Below, piece by piece: positions 26,251 to 33,559 of a stretch of DNA of 33,559 nucleotides (position 1 is its first letter; every line of letters begins with the position of its first letter). Below the pieces are notes generated by a model. It saw only the letters and a program-made list of their open reading frames with translations. It had not been told where the DNA came from and ran no database searches. This DNA comes from Phycisphaerae bacterium (GTDB taxonomy: Bacteria > Planctomycetota > Phycisphaerae > UBA1845): NCBI GenBank assembly GCA_029260235.1, contig JAJDDP010000092.1:1-33559 (forward strand). Reading direction: 5' to 3'. The position numbers and the translations under genes are program-made.

Positions 26251-27939
26251 ATGGTTTGCACCACCGACAATGTCCGGCCATATATCGTTTCATGTGCGGT
26301 ACTAATCGACATGCTCTGCCCAGTTGTTTGGGGGAAGGAGCCCGACGTGAAACAGTTGCGGCCTGGGAGGTTTTCTGTGACCTTCTTTTTTGAAACAACC
26401 GAGCCAGTACGCACGGTCCATGTAGCGGGGAACTTCAATGGTTGGAGCAGCAGCGAAACAGCACTGGCCGATATTGACGGGAAAGGCCATTCCTGGGCAG
26501 TTTCAGCTGAGTTGGCCCCTGGGCGCTACGAATACAAGTTCGTCCTCAACCACACTCATTGGGAATCCGATCCCGCCAACCGGCTCCAAACCGGACCGTA
26601 CGGGAATAGCTTGGTCTATGTGGGTGTCGAGCCGCAAGAGGTGCCTGACGACGAAGTAGGGCGGTTATCGGCCGAAGCGCTGCCCGGTGCTTGGGCAGAG
26701 CATCCGCTCGCCGTGGTCGAATTCCTTCAGCATGTCAGAGAGGCCGATTCTTCCGAGCGGGCCTTGATGATCGAGAACTGGATGAGCCACCACCCCATGC
26801 CGCATTATTCCGAGTCTGCGGTGACATTCATTCTCTTCTCACCGCTGGCCTCCATACTGGGGGCAAGGGAGTTGGACCTAGTGATCAGCGCTGTCGGCCA
26901 AGCTACGGCCCACACCATGCATCGTCCTCTGTCCGACGTGCCGCTATTCGTCTTGACGGTCAATCAAGCTGCTTTGCCTCCTGAGGCCACATATTTATTC
27001 GCTGTGGTCTCTGGAACGCCGAAACGAAGACGCCAAATCGTCGATCCCTATGCGTGGTCGGTCAGCAGCCGGGCGGGTCGCCCGGTCGGGATGGTGACAC
27101 GCCCAGACAAAGAGAAAGGTAGAATCGAGTTGATCCCGAAAGTCCAACCGGCCAAGGGATCCATGCGCCGGCGGGATTTGTACGTCTACCTTCCTCCGGG
27201 GTATGGGTCTGGCGGGCATCGACGTTTCCCGGTCCTGTACATGCACGACGGTCAAAATTGCTGGGACGACCCAGTGCATCCGTTTGGCCACGGCGGTTGG
27301 CAGGTGAACCGCATCGCCGACCGCCTGATCCACGAAGGTTTGGTCGAACCGTTTATCGTGGTTGGAATCCCCAACACGCCCGAGCGACAGTTGGAGTATG
27401 GTCCAGGCGAAGACATCTTCTCTGCGGATGGGCACACCTACTTGCAATTCTTGATCGACACGGCAAAACCGACCATTGATTCCCGCTATCCGACACGCCT
27501 GGGCCCGGAGGACACCGCGCTCATGGGATCGAGTATGGGCGGCAACATTTCTCTGCAGGCGGCGTTATTGCGGCCGGATATTTTCGGGGCTGTCGGTTGT
27601 CTGTCGCCGGCATTGCAATTCAAGGACCGGCATGACCAAGGGTATTTCGATCTGCTCGAAAAGATCGGGCGCGTTCCTGTCAAGATCTACCTCGATAGCG
27701 GAACGGCGGGCAGAGGACAGGATGGCGCGCCGCTGACCAGGAGACTGGGAGAGGCGCTAATTCAGCAGGGTTGGCGGGAAGGCCACGATCTGCTGCGTTT
27801 TGAGGATGCCGGGGCTGAGCACAATGAGCGGGCCTGGAGGGCGAGGGTTTTCCGCCCTTTGACCTTCTTCTTTGCGGTCAATGAGAATGAGGCTGCCTCA
27901 AGCTCGGTCATCATGCCAACGACACAACCGATTCCCTAA
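26251..27939 (+). CDS. CBM48-esterase (CE1/enterochelin-esterase-like) protein, exported
   Basis: Protein of 562 residues. The ATG at 26251 has AGAGGA upstream and is preferred over an in-frame GTG at 26236. The first 30 residues contain a weak hydrophobic signal-like segment (IVSCAVLIDMLCPVVW). A CBM48/AMPK-type glycogen-binding domain at about 40-125 reads VRTVHVAGNFNGWSS, then GRYEYKFVLNHTHW. A middle part of about 170 residues is unclear; its end (ATYLFAVVSG, then IVDPYAW) recalls the N-terminal domain of enterochelin esterases. The esterase domain from about 300 has LYVYLPPGYGSGG, VLYMHDGQNCWDD, the nucleophile elbow MGSSMGG (S428) and probable His in DAGAEHNERAW. It has no dockerin. Its stop codon overlaps that of the next gene on the opposite strand. 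Confidence 0.85.
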   Translation: MVCTTDNVRPYIVSCAVLIDMLCPVVWGKEPDVKQLRPGRFSVTFFFETTEPVRTVHVAGNFNGWSSSETALADIDGKGHSWAVSAELAPGRYEYKFVLNHTHWESDPANRLQTGPYGNSLVYVGVEPQEVPDDEVGRLSAEALPGAWAEHPLAVVEFLQHVREADSSERALMIENWMSHHPMPHYSESAVTFILFSPLASILGARELDLVISAVGQATAHTMHRPLSDVPLFVLTVNQAALPPEATYLFAVVSGTPKRRRQIVDPYAWSVSSRAGRPVGMVTRPDKEKGRIELIPKVQPAKGSMRRRDLYVYLPPGYGSGGHRRFPVLYMHDGQNCWDDPVHPFGHGGWQVNRIADRLIHEGLVEPFIVVGIPNTPERQLEYGPGEDIFSADGHTYLQFLIDTAKPTIDSRYPTRLGPEDTALMGSSMGGNISLQAALLRPDIFGAVGCLSPALQFKDRHDQGYFDLLEKIGRVPVKIYLDSGTAGRGQDGAPLTRRLGEALIQQGWREGHDLLRFEDAGAEHNERAWRARVFRPLTFFFAVNENEAASSSVIMPTTQPIP

Positions 27940-28472
27940 GCGCTGGTGCTGGTAAAGGAACGCCAGTGATGCAACATGGTGAAGATCATCCAGATGGCGC
28001 CGATTGCGTACACGACTCCACCGGCCATAGCTTTGACGTCTCCGGTTGTGCCGAAGTCATCATTGGACCATAACCGCGTGATGGCTACACCGACGGAACC
28101 CGCATAGAAAACGAAGAAGGTCAGCAGGAAGCAGCCAAAGAAATACCTGTCCATCTGGCGGAGCTGTGGTTGCGATTCGAGCCAGGACTCCCAGCCAGCC
28201 CCCGACTCCACCAGCGGTTCGATTCGCTCGCGGATGTAACGCCCGCAGCGCATCAACGCATGCTCCTCGGAGACAAACAGGACGGTCAAGACCAACACCA
28301 CGAAGGGAATGAGAGGCCCCAGAAAGTGGACGTTAGGCAGTTCAGAGATGAAGGTGAGGACCGGAACCGTGGTCAGCCCCAACCAAACCGTCTTGACAGC
28401 CCGAGACTTGGTGGAGTCCACTTCGGTCCGCAGGGCGCGAAATTCTTCCAAAATCATTTCATGCTTGTCCAT
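27936..28472 (-). CDS. Small multi-pass membrane protein of unknown function
   Basis: Protein of 178 residues with four likely membrane segments at about 28-43, 50-68, 112-133 and 148-167. A soluble helical loop between the second and third contains SEEHALMRCGRYIRERIEPL and GWESWLES. The short N-terminus is charged (MDKHEMILEEFRALRTEVD). I do not recognise a characterised family. The ATG at 28472 has GGAGC 8 bases upstream. It converges on the esterase gene, and the two stop codons overlap (27936-27938 and 27937-27939), leaving no room for a terminator between them. Nothing in the sequence ties it to sugar use. Confidence 0.75.
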   Translation of the reverse strand: MDKHEMILEEFRALRTEVDSTKSRAVKTVWLGLTTVPVLTFISELPNVHFLGPLIPFVVLVLTVLFVSEEHALMRCGRYIRERIEPLVESGAGWESWLESQPQLRQMDRYFFGCFLLTFFVFYAGSVGVAITRLWSNDDFGTTGDVKAMAGGVVYAIGAIWMIFTMLHHWRSFTSTSA

Positions 28473-28877
28473 GTAGTTCGCTCCGGTGCCAAGTTGTCGA
28501 TTCGCGTGTCAGCGGCGGGAATCTCGAATTACAGTACAAGCAAACGTGCCTGCTATGTCAACATGATTCCGCTCGAAGCTGCCCGCCACGCGTAGCAAGC
28601 TTGGCGAGTGTTTGTGATCGGCGGCCCTGGGGTGGGCATGGGCGCGACCAGCTTTGGTTGTCTGTGGATTAGCATGTTGGCGATCCTGGAACGCTTCATC
28701 CTCCGCTGGCGAGTTGGGGTGGCAACGACCGATAACTGAGTTGCCGTTCGGCGGAGCGTAAGGCGCCTTGCCCATGTATTATCAGTCATGTTAGCTAAAT
28801 GTTAGGTATCGAATTGGTTCTGGCGAGGTGTTGGTTTGACCTGACGCGCCTTGTTGTAGGCTACAGCTAGATCAGCC

Positions 28878-28907
28878 TTGACATCGATCAGCAGATTCTG
28901 GTACGTT
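28878..28907 (+). promoter_or_regulatory. Putative promoter of the LacI-family gene
   Basis: A consensus -35 (TTGACA, 28878-28883) is followed after 18 bases by the weak -10 candidate TACGTT (28902-28907). The operator-like palindromes at 28916-28949 lie just downstream, as expected for autoregulation. Confidence 0.35.
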
Positions 28908-28933
28908 GTTGCTAAAACAGTTTCAGTTACTGT

Positions 28934-28949
28934 TGGAAATCGATTTTCA
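28934..28949. promoter_or_regulatory. LacI-type operator candidate before the regulator gene (TGGAAATCGATTTTCA)
   Basis: This is a 16-bp palindrome centred on CG with one mismatched pair, 18 bases before the start codon. It adjoins the inverted repeat AACAGT-N7-ACTGTT (28916-28934). It keeps the TG...AAA.CG.TT..CA outline of the sites at 20925 and 26220, which suggests autoregulation. Confidence 0.5.
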
Positions 28950-28967
28950 GGAGCATATTCCTAGACC

Positions 28968-29981
28968 ATGTCATCGATTCGCGCCATTGCCCAAGAGGCT
29001 GGTGTATCCATAACGACGGTTTCTCGCGCTTTGAACAATGACGCAGCCGTCAACCCCAAGACGCGGGCGAGCGTCCTAGCCATTGCCAACCGCAAGGGCT
29101 ACGTCGCCACCGTCGGCCGTCGGGTGACAACGAACATTGGCTTGGTGTATACTTGCGACCAGACGTTAGCCCAACCCTTTGACGCATCGATCATCGCCGG
29201 CATTGCCCGGGGAGTCGATGAGTGCCGTTTCGACTTGGTCATCCTCGACTTGCTGCGAGACAAACGCGCCAAGGAAACCTACACGCAATTCTTCATGCGC
29301 AAGAGCGTTCGCGGTGTCATCGTGCGGACCAATTCGGATACGCGGGATGTCTGCCAAGTGATCGCAGAAGAGGGTTTCCCGCATGTCATTGTCGCCGAGC
29401 GTTTCGAGGATCCACGAGTCAACTACATCGACAGCGAGTCCAAAAGCGAAACGGTACGGGCGATTAACTACTTGACTTCTTTGGGCCATCGACGAATTGC
29501 GATGGCCCTTCACAATGAGCCGGATAGAGACCACGAGGACCGCCTCGAAGGCTATCGAGAGGCATTGGAAAGCGCTGGCCTGCCCTTTGAGGAAGGCTTG
29601 GTTTTTCGCCAGAAGTTCACCCTGGTGGGTGGTGGCACGGTCATGAATATGGTGGCCAGCATGCTGAACCGGCCTACTGCCATATACCTGGCTGACCCGC
29701 TCTTGGCCGTAGGGGCCGTCAAGAAGGCCCACGACTTGGGGCTTAGTGTCCCTGGCGATATTTCGATCATCGGGTTTGACGACACTGACGTGCGTTACAG
29801 CGTTCACCCGACCATGACAGCCGTTTGCCAAGACGCGGCTGCCCTTGGGTTTGAATCTGCATTGGCGCTGACTAGAATCCTAAAGGACGTATCGAAGGGG
29901 CCGTTCCGCAAGACGATTCCCACCTTCTTTGAGGTGCATGAATCCACCGGACCGCCCCCCAGCGAAGTACGAGCAGTGTAA
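28968..29981 (+). CDS. LacI-family transcriptional regulator
   Basis: Protein of 337 residues. The N-terminal LacI helix-turn-helix is clear (SIRAIAQEAGVSITTVSRALN, about 3-23), followed by a linker (LAIANRKGYVATVGRR). A periplasmic-binding-protein-like effector domain extends to about 335 (NIGLVYTC, VRGVIVRTNS, YIDSESKSETVRAINYLTSLGHRRIAM, then GDISIIGFDDTDVRYSVHPTMTAV). The linker lacks the usual LxYRPNxxARxL hinge pattern, so DNA bending by a classical hinge helix may be weak. The gene lies at the end of the starch locus, and operator-like palindromes occur at three promoters of that locus, including its own. It probably senses maltose, a maltodextrin or a related sugar; the ligand is an inference. 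Confidence 0.93.
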   Translation: MSSIRAIAQEAGVSITTVSRALNNDAAVNPKTRASVLAIANRKGYVATVGRRVTTNIGLVYTCDQTLAQPFDASIIAGIARGVDECRFDLVILDLLRDKRAKETYTQFFMRKSVRGVIVRTNSDTRDVCQVIAEEGFPHVIVAERFEDPRVNYIDSESKSETVRAINYLTSLGHRRIAMALHNEPDRDHEDRLEGYREALESAGLPFEEGLVFRQKFTLVGGGTVMNMVASMLNRPTAIYLADPLLAVGAVKKAHDLGLSVPGDISIIGFDDTDVRYSVHPTMTAVCQDAAALGFESALALTRILKDVSKGPFRKTIPTFFEVHESTGPPPSEVRAV

Positions 29982-30046
29982 GAGGCGCTAGGTTCGCCGA
30001 AATACAAGTTGAGATCTCGCAGGTCGAGCTAGGCAAAGGAAGAGCC

Positions 30047-31120
30047 ATGGAAAGCAAGAGTCGAGAAACTCGCTCGCCATCAACGGAGGGCAAGCCTGCG
30101 GCTTGCAGGCTGCGCCCAGCGTTCACGTTGATCGAGTTGCTGGTAGTCGTTTCAATCATCGCCCTCCTGATTTCGATTCTTCTGCCTTCGCTCAAGGGCG
30201 CTCGGGAGCAGGCCAGGCAAGTGAAGTGCCTCGCCCACATTCGCGGCATGGGCCAATCAGGGTTTAATTTCGCCCAAGATCATGGTGGTCGCTTCCAAAT
30301 GGTCGGCGACCAAGCAGCCATCACCAAGGCGGACCCAGAGAAGCGGCGCTTTGCCTATGACGCGTCGGGTGAACTAATCGCTTGGCCCGTCGCGATGGCA
30401 CAGGCTGCGGGCTTGTCCGGATTCGAGGCCAACTACAAGTGGGGCGTCCGGGCGAATACTTGGGAGGAAGCAGAAGATCGCACGGAGTTCATGTCTGATC
30501 AATTCGATCTGGCTATTTGCCCCTCGGACAGAGTCAAGATCAGCACCCCGTTCTACCCGGGTGGCCTTTCGTTGTCGCCTCAACCGCCGGAACTGGGCTT
30601 GCCCTCAGGCGACCGCTACTGGGGCTACTTGAGCTACGGTATTAACGAAGACATCGTTGGCGCAGACGATGCGAACGGCCCCGTCGGGGATGCAGGAGAT
30701 TGCTGGCGAAATGGCTATCGGGGCCAATCCCACCCCAAGAACGATGGATTCAGGCTTGCAGGAAATATTGACCGCGTATTCAACCCGGGAACTTGCTTAT
30801 TGATGGTTGACGCCGGCCCGAACAGCGTAATCGAGGCCAAGAGTGGTGGGCTTGGTGCTTATGCGGCGGACGCGTACATCAATCTGATTATCAGCGCCCA
30901 AGCCAATGGCCCATACCTGGGCGATCACCGGGGAAGATGGCCTGTGCGAATTCCTGATAAGCGTCACCCGAAGGGGCGGTTGAGCGTTCTGTTTGCTGAT
31001 TTTCACGCCGAAGCGATTAACCCCACGCCCGGCAAAACCTGGACCATCGGCACCAATACGGTACCAGCGCAGTATTCGCCAAAAACACGCGTATCACCCT
31101 ACAAACCCTGGGTGGAGTAG
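30047..31120 (+). CDS. Type II pseudopilin-like protein (prepilin N-terminus, H-X9-DG-like C-terminus)
   Basis: Protein of 357 residues. A 28-residue basic leader precedes the prepilin peptidase motif and hydrophobic helix AFTLIELLVVVSIIALLISI (about 28-47); the leader is longer than usual. The C-terminal part ends KGRLSVLFADFHAEAI, a variant of the 'vlfaDGH' motif common in planctomycete proteins of this class. The middle has many Gly/Asp/Asn loops and several Cys. Ribosome site AAGGAAGAG precedes the ATG at 30047. It follows the regulator gene by 65 bases and precedes the surface-protein gene by 80, so the three may be cotranscribed. Such pseudopilins are very numerous in planctomycetes and their roles are mostly unknown. 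Confidence 0.9.
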   Translation: MESKSRETRSPSTEGKPAACRLRPAFTLIELLVVVSIIALLISILLPSLKGAREQARQVKCLAHIRGMGQSGFNFAQDHGGRFQMVGDQAAITKADPEKRRFAYDASGELIAWPVAMAQAAGLSGFEANYKWGVRANTWEEAEDRTEFMSDQFDLAICPSDRVKISTPFYPGGLSLSPQPPELGLPSGDRYWGYLSYGINEDIVGADDANGPVGDAGDCWRNGYRGQSHPKNDGFRLAGNIDRVFNPGTCLLMVDAGPNSVIEAKSGGLGAYAADAYINLIISAQANGPYLGDHRGRWPVRIPDKRHPKGRLSVLFADFHAEAINPTPGKTWTIGTNTVPAQYSPKTRVSPYKPWVE

Positions 31121-31200
31121 TGACAACGAGTCGTAAGTGGACAGTGGATCGGCGACAGCAGCCGGTCGAGGCTAGATAATCAGGAAGGTGAGGAAGCGAA

Positions 31201-33559
31201 ATGAAGGGCATGTACTTAACTGGAATGGTTCTTGCAGGAGTGGCCGCAGCCGTGGTCGCCGCGCCGCCGGGACCATTGGATGGGGACAACATCCCCTCGA
31301 ACTTCGGGGCGGGGAATCTCGCTGCTACCCAAACGAACTGGACCGGTTTCGGGAACTACACGGTGACGCCGGGCGGGTTCATCGAGGGCAACGAAACGGA
31401 TGCCCTCTACTTGTCGATTGGCGGAGGGAAGCTCTACGTTGGTCTCACCGGTAACCTCTCCCAAAACGGTGAAACATGGATGATTTGCATCGGCACGCCG
31501 GGGCACGCAGGCCAGACTGAAAGCCGCGCCGAGGCAGTTGGAGGCCCTCCATTCACCCTGCAAACCTCCGGTAGAACACTGGCCATAAGCACGAACGGCA
31601 CGCCGCTCGACGACACCGACGACACTTGGGCATACGACCTGAACGGGATGACTTTCCCGTGTGAGACCGACTATGTCGTAGCCATCGACGCTTTCGGTGG
31701 CACGATGTCAGTCAGTGAATATGAGCTGTTCGACCCTGCCGGGGCTGCCCCCGATTCCAACGACCCCACACCGGGCAACCTCGGTGATCCTCTCCAGTCG
31801 CTCTGGGCGCTACGGGCCTTTGCCTCCCAGGGCCCCGTCGGTGACGCCAACGGCTTGATGGAGAACGACCAACTGATCGGCTACGAAGAGGGCGGATTCG
31901 ACAATACCAACGTAGCAGGCGTCTCTGACGTGGATGGCTCTTCGGCTGCCACAGCCACCACCGGCCTGGAAATGGGTATCCCGTTGAGCCGATTGGGCTT
32001 GGTAGGCACCGAGACCATCGATCTCTACATCCTGCACATGGATGGCAGCGATGAAGGCACAGCCACCGTAACGAACCAAGTCCTGCCGCCGCTGGGTGCC
32101 GGCGCTCCTTGCGATCCGGCGGACGTCATCGGGCTAAGGACAGACCTCACGGCCGTCATGAGTTGCCTGCCTGTTGATTTGAGCGCGTTGTTGGCGTTCG
32201 CGGGTATCACCGAGGGCGACCTTAGCGATCCAGCCACTGAGGGCTACACGCTGATGTCAACGCAGACCTGCCCCACGCCATACGGCGACCAGCAATTCGA
32301 CCCGCTCGCTCTGACTCGCGGTGGTGGTTCCGAGCTGAATGAACTCTACGTCACCGACGACGGCGTCAATCTCTACTTGGGTCTGACAGGAAACCTTCAA
32401 GAGAACGGCAACAAACTGAACATCTGGTTCGACAACGGAATCGGCACCAACGGCGACAATCCGCTGGTTTGGGACAATCTCAACGTCCAAGGCATGGAAG
32501 GCGACTTAATGCCGTCCTTCGCTGCTGATCCAACTGGCCCCAGACCACTGTATGACTATGCAGTGTCTGTCAATGTTGGCGGCGTAGACGGTGCCCGCGA
32601 AGTCTTCGCCGACCTGTGGGACTTGGTCGGTCAAGTCTCGACCTTCAAGGGTCGCTCCTTCATGGAGAGTGGCAATGGTGATCTCGACACGCTCGGTGTT
32701 GGCTCCAATCAGTGGGACATGCAAGTAGCCTTGAACAACTTGAATAGTGTCGGCATTGCCGGCTGTAGTACGTTCGAGGCACTCTGTAGCGGCGATCCAG
32801 ATGGTACGGCGAGTTGGTTCGATACCCCGGCTCAAGTAGCTGCCCGGGCGTTGACGGCTAACAGTGGGTTCGAGATTTGCGTACCGCTGGCTGACTTGGG
32901 CATCAACCCGTGCGACGGCCCTTCAAGCATCACCTTCTGGGCTCATATCACCGGCGATCAGGGCTGGCGGTCGAACCAATCCTTGCCAACCATGCGGGAA
33001 GTCACCTGCGACATGGTCGAGAACAATGGCGACTTGGTCACCGACTGGTACAACCCCAACGCGCCGTGTGGACCCAACCCGGAGCGCTATTACCGCAGTG
33101 TGGCCGTCACGCATGCGGTGACCTTCGCCGGGGCGATCAACGACTGCAACAGCAACGGTCTTGAAGATACCTGCGAAATCCTCGACCTGTCGGTTCTGGA
33201 CTGCAACTTCAACGGTGCTCCGGATAGCTGTGATCTTGCCAGCGGCGCAAGCCCGGATTGCAATACCAATAATATTCCGGACGAATGCGACCTTGGGACC
33301 GGCTTTAGCCTGGATGCCAATACAAACGGTATCCCAGACGAGTGCGAAGCTTCGGCCTGTGCTGCTTCGGCTGCCCGCAGTTGTAATCTCCACGGTGCGA
33401 CGCCTCTTTGCCTCGACATCCTGGCCAACAACATCGAGCCACGGCTCAGTGGTGTGACCAGCGTCGAGATCGACGTTGATGCAGGAACCGCTACCTCTGC
33501 TACGGTCAGTTGCGTCACTGGTGGCGATCTGAGTGCCTCAGCCAGCGTCTCGCAGGCTG
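31201..33559 (+). CDS. Large secreted surface protein, start only; repeated module and Cys/Asp repeats
   Basis: The frame is open from ATG 31201 (GGAAGGTGAGGAAG upstream) to the window end, 786 codons with no stop. A signal peptide covers about 1-20 (MKGMYLTGMVLAGVAAAVVA). Residues 23-300 match the amylase's C-terminal module: LDGDNIPSNFG, ETDALYLSIGGGKLYVGLTGNL, DNTNVAGVSDVDG, ATATTGLEMGIPL and VTNQVLPPLGAG. A diverged second copy follows from about 355 (NELYVTDDGVNLYLGLTGNL). Residues about 648-720 hold tandem calcium-loop repeats (DCNSNGLEDTCEI, DCNFNGAPDSCDL, DCNTNNIPDECDL, DANTNGIPDECE). No enzyme domain is visible in the part present. It may be a cell-surface or matrix protein made with the pseudopilin; its real length and C-terminal anchor lie outside the window. 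Confidence 0.9.
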   Translation, partial: MKGMYLTGMVLAGVAAAVVAAPPGPLDGDNIPSNFGAGNLAATQTNWTGFGNYTVTPGGFIEGNETDALYLSIGGGKLYVGLTGNLSQNGETWMICIGTPGHAGQTESRAEAVGGPPFTLQTSGRTLAISTNGTPLDDTDDTWAYDLNGMTFPCETDYVVAIDAFGGTMSVSEYELFDPAGAAPDSNDPTPGNLGDPLQSLWALRAFASQGPVGDANGLMENDQLIGYEEGGFDNTNVAGVSDVDGSSAATATTGLEMGIPLSRLGLVGTETIDLYILHMDGSDEGTATVTNQVLPPLGAGAPCDPADVIGLRTDLTAVMSCLPVDLSALLAFAGITEGDLSDPATEGYTLMSTQTCPTPYGDQQFDPLALTRGGGSELNELYVTDDGVNLYLGLTGNLQENGNKLNIWFDNGIGTNGDNPLVWDNLNVQGMEGDLMPSFAADPTGPRPLYDYAVSVNVGGVDGAREVFADLWDLVGQVSTFKGRSFMESGNGDLDTLGVGSNQWDMQVALNNLNSVGIAGCSTFEALCSGDPDGTASWFDTPAQVAARALTANSGFEICVPLADLGINPCDGPSSITFWAHITGDQGWRSNQSLPTMREVTCDMVENNGDLVTDWYNPNAPCGPNPERYYRSVAVTHAVTFAGAINDCNSNGLEDTCEILDLSVLDCNFNGAPDSCDLASGASPDCNTNNIPDECDLGTGFSLDANTNGIPDECEASACAASAARSCNLHGATPLCLDILANNIEPRLSGVTSVEIDVDAGTATSATVSCVTGGDLSASASVSQA

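Larger units (their letters stand above)
28473..28967. other. 495-bp intergenic region upstream of the LacI-family gene
   Basis: No convincing gene. A minus-strand frame at 28509-28775 has a chance-like, Arg/Pro/His-rich composition. The right end holds the regulator's control region: TTGACA at 28878-28883, the inverted repeat AACAGT/ACTGTT at 28916-28934 and a 16-bp near-palindrome at 28934-28949. Confidence 0.5.

Noticed and set aside
28509..28775. Minus-strand frame of 88 codons upstream of the regulator
   Set aside because: Composition and lack of a start signal suggest non-coding DNA; no family recognised.

Overview
The window looks like chromosomal DNA of a planctomycete, probably of the Phycisphaerae type. 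The evidence is indirect. Secreted enzymes end in short Asp/Gly/Asn-rich dockerin-like modules, a surface protein carries Cys/Asp 'NxIPDECD' repeats, and a pseudopilin with an FTLIELLVVVSIIALLISILLPSL-type N-terminus sits beside a LacI-family regulator. Coding density is moderate and start codons include GTG. No rRNA or other lineage marker is present, so this placement is an inference.

Layout. (1) 1-3330 is a mobile-element and tRNA scar region. It holds the C-terminal tail of a transposase, a small unknown gene, the 3' half of a tRNA-Asn, a degenerate tRNA-like sequence, a 16-bp inverted repeat with a 22-bp palindrome, and an intact DDE transposase gene. (2) 3333-5552 is katG, a catalase-peroxidase, on the minus strand. 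(3) 6123-7454 is a secreted starch-binding-domain/esterase protein with a C-terminal dockerin-like module, followed by a 5'-truncated glyoxalase-fold (VOC) remnant. (4) 8346-20872 is a six-gene minus-strand operon. In transcription order it encodes a secreted pullulanase, a solute-binding protein fused to a MalF-type permease, a MalG-type permease, a MalK-type ATPase, an alpha-glucan phosphorylase and a GH31 alpha-glucosidase. (5) 21014-27939 holds a divergent GH13 alpha-amylase, a convergent GH13/CBM48 branching-enzyme-like or debranching-like protein, and a second CBM48-esterase protein. (6) 27936-28472 is a small membrane protein. (7) 28968-33559 holds a LacI-family regulator, a pseudopilin, and the start of a large secreted surface protein that runs off the window.

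Together, regions 3-7 form a starch/glycogen utilisation locus. Secreted amylase, the branching-enzyme-like protein, pullulanase and GH31 glucosidase would cut polymer to maltodextrins. A tethered ABC importer takes these up and the phosphorylase releases glucose-1-phosphate in the cytosol. Two carbohydrate-binding esterases suggest the natural substrate may be acylated, or held in a matrix that needs de-esterification.

The most interesting points are these: the fused binding-protein/permease; LacI-type palindromes that recur at three locus promoters; the pairing of starch-binding domains with esterase domains, seen twice; and an uncharacterised module of about 250 residues shared by the amylase and the large surface protein.
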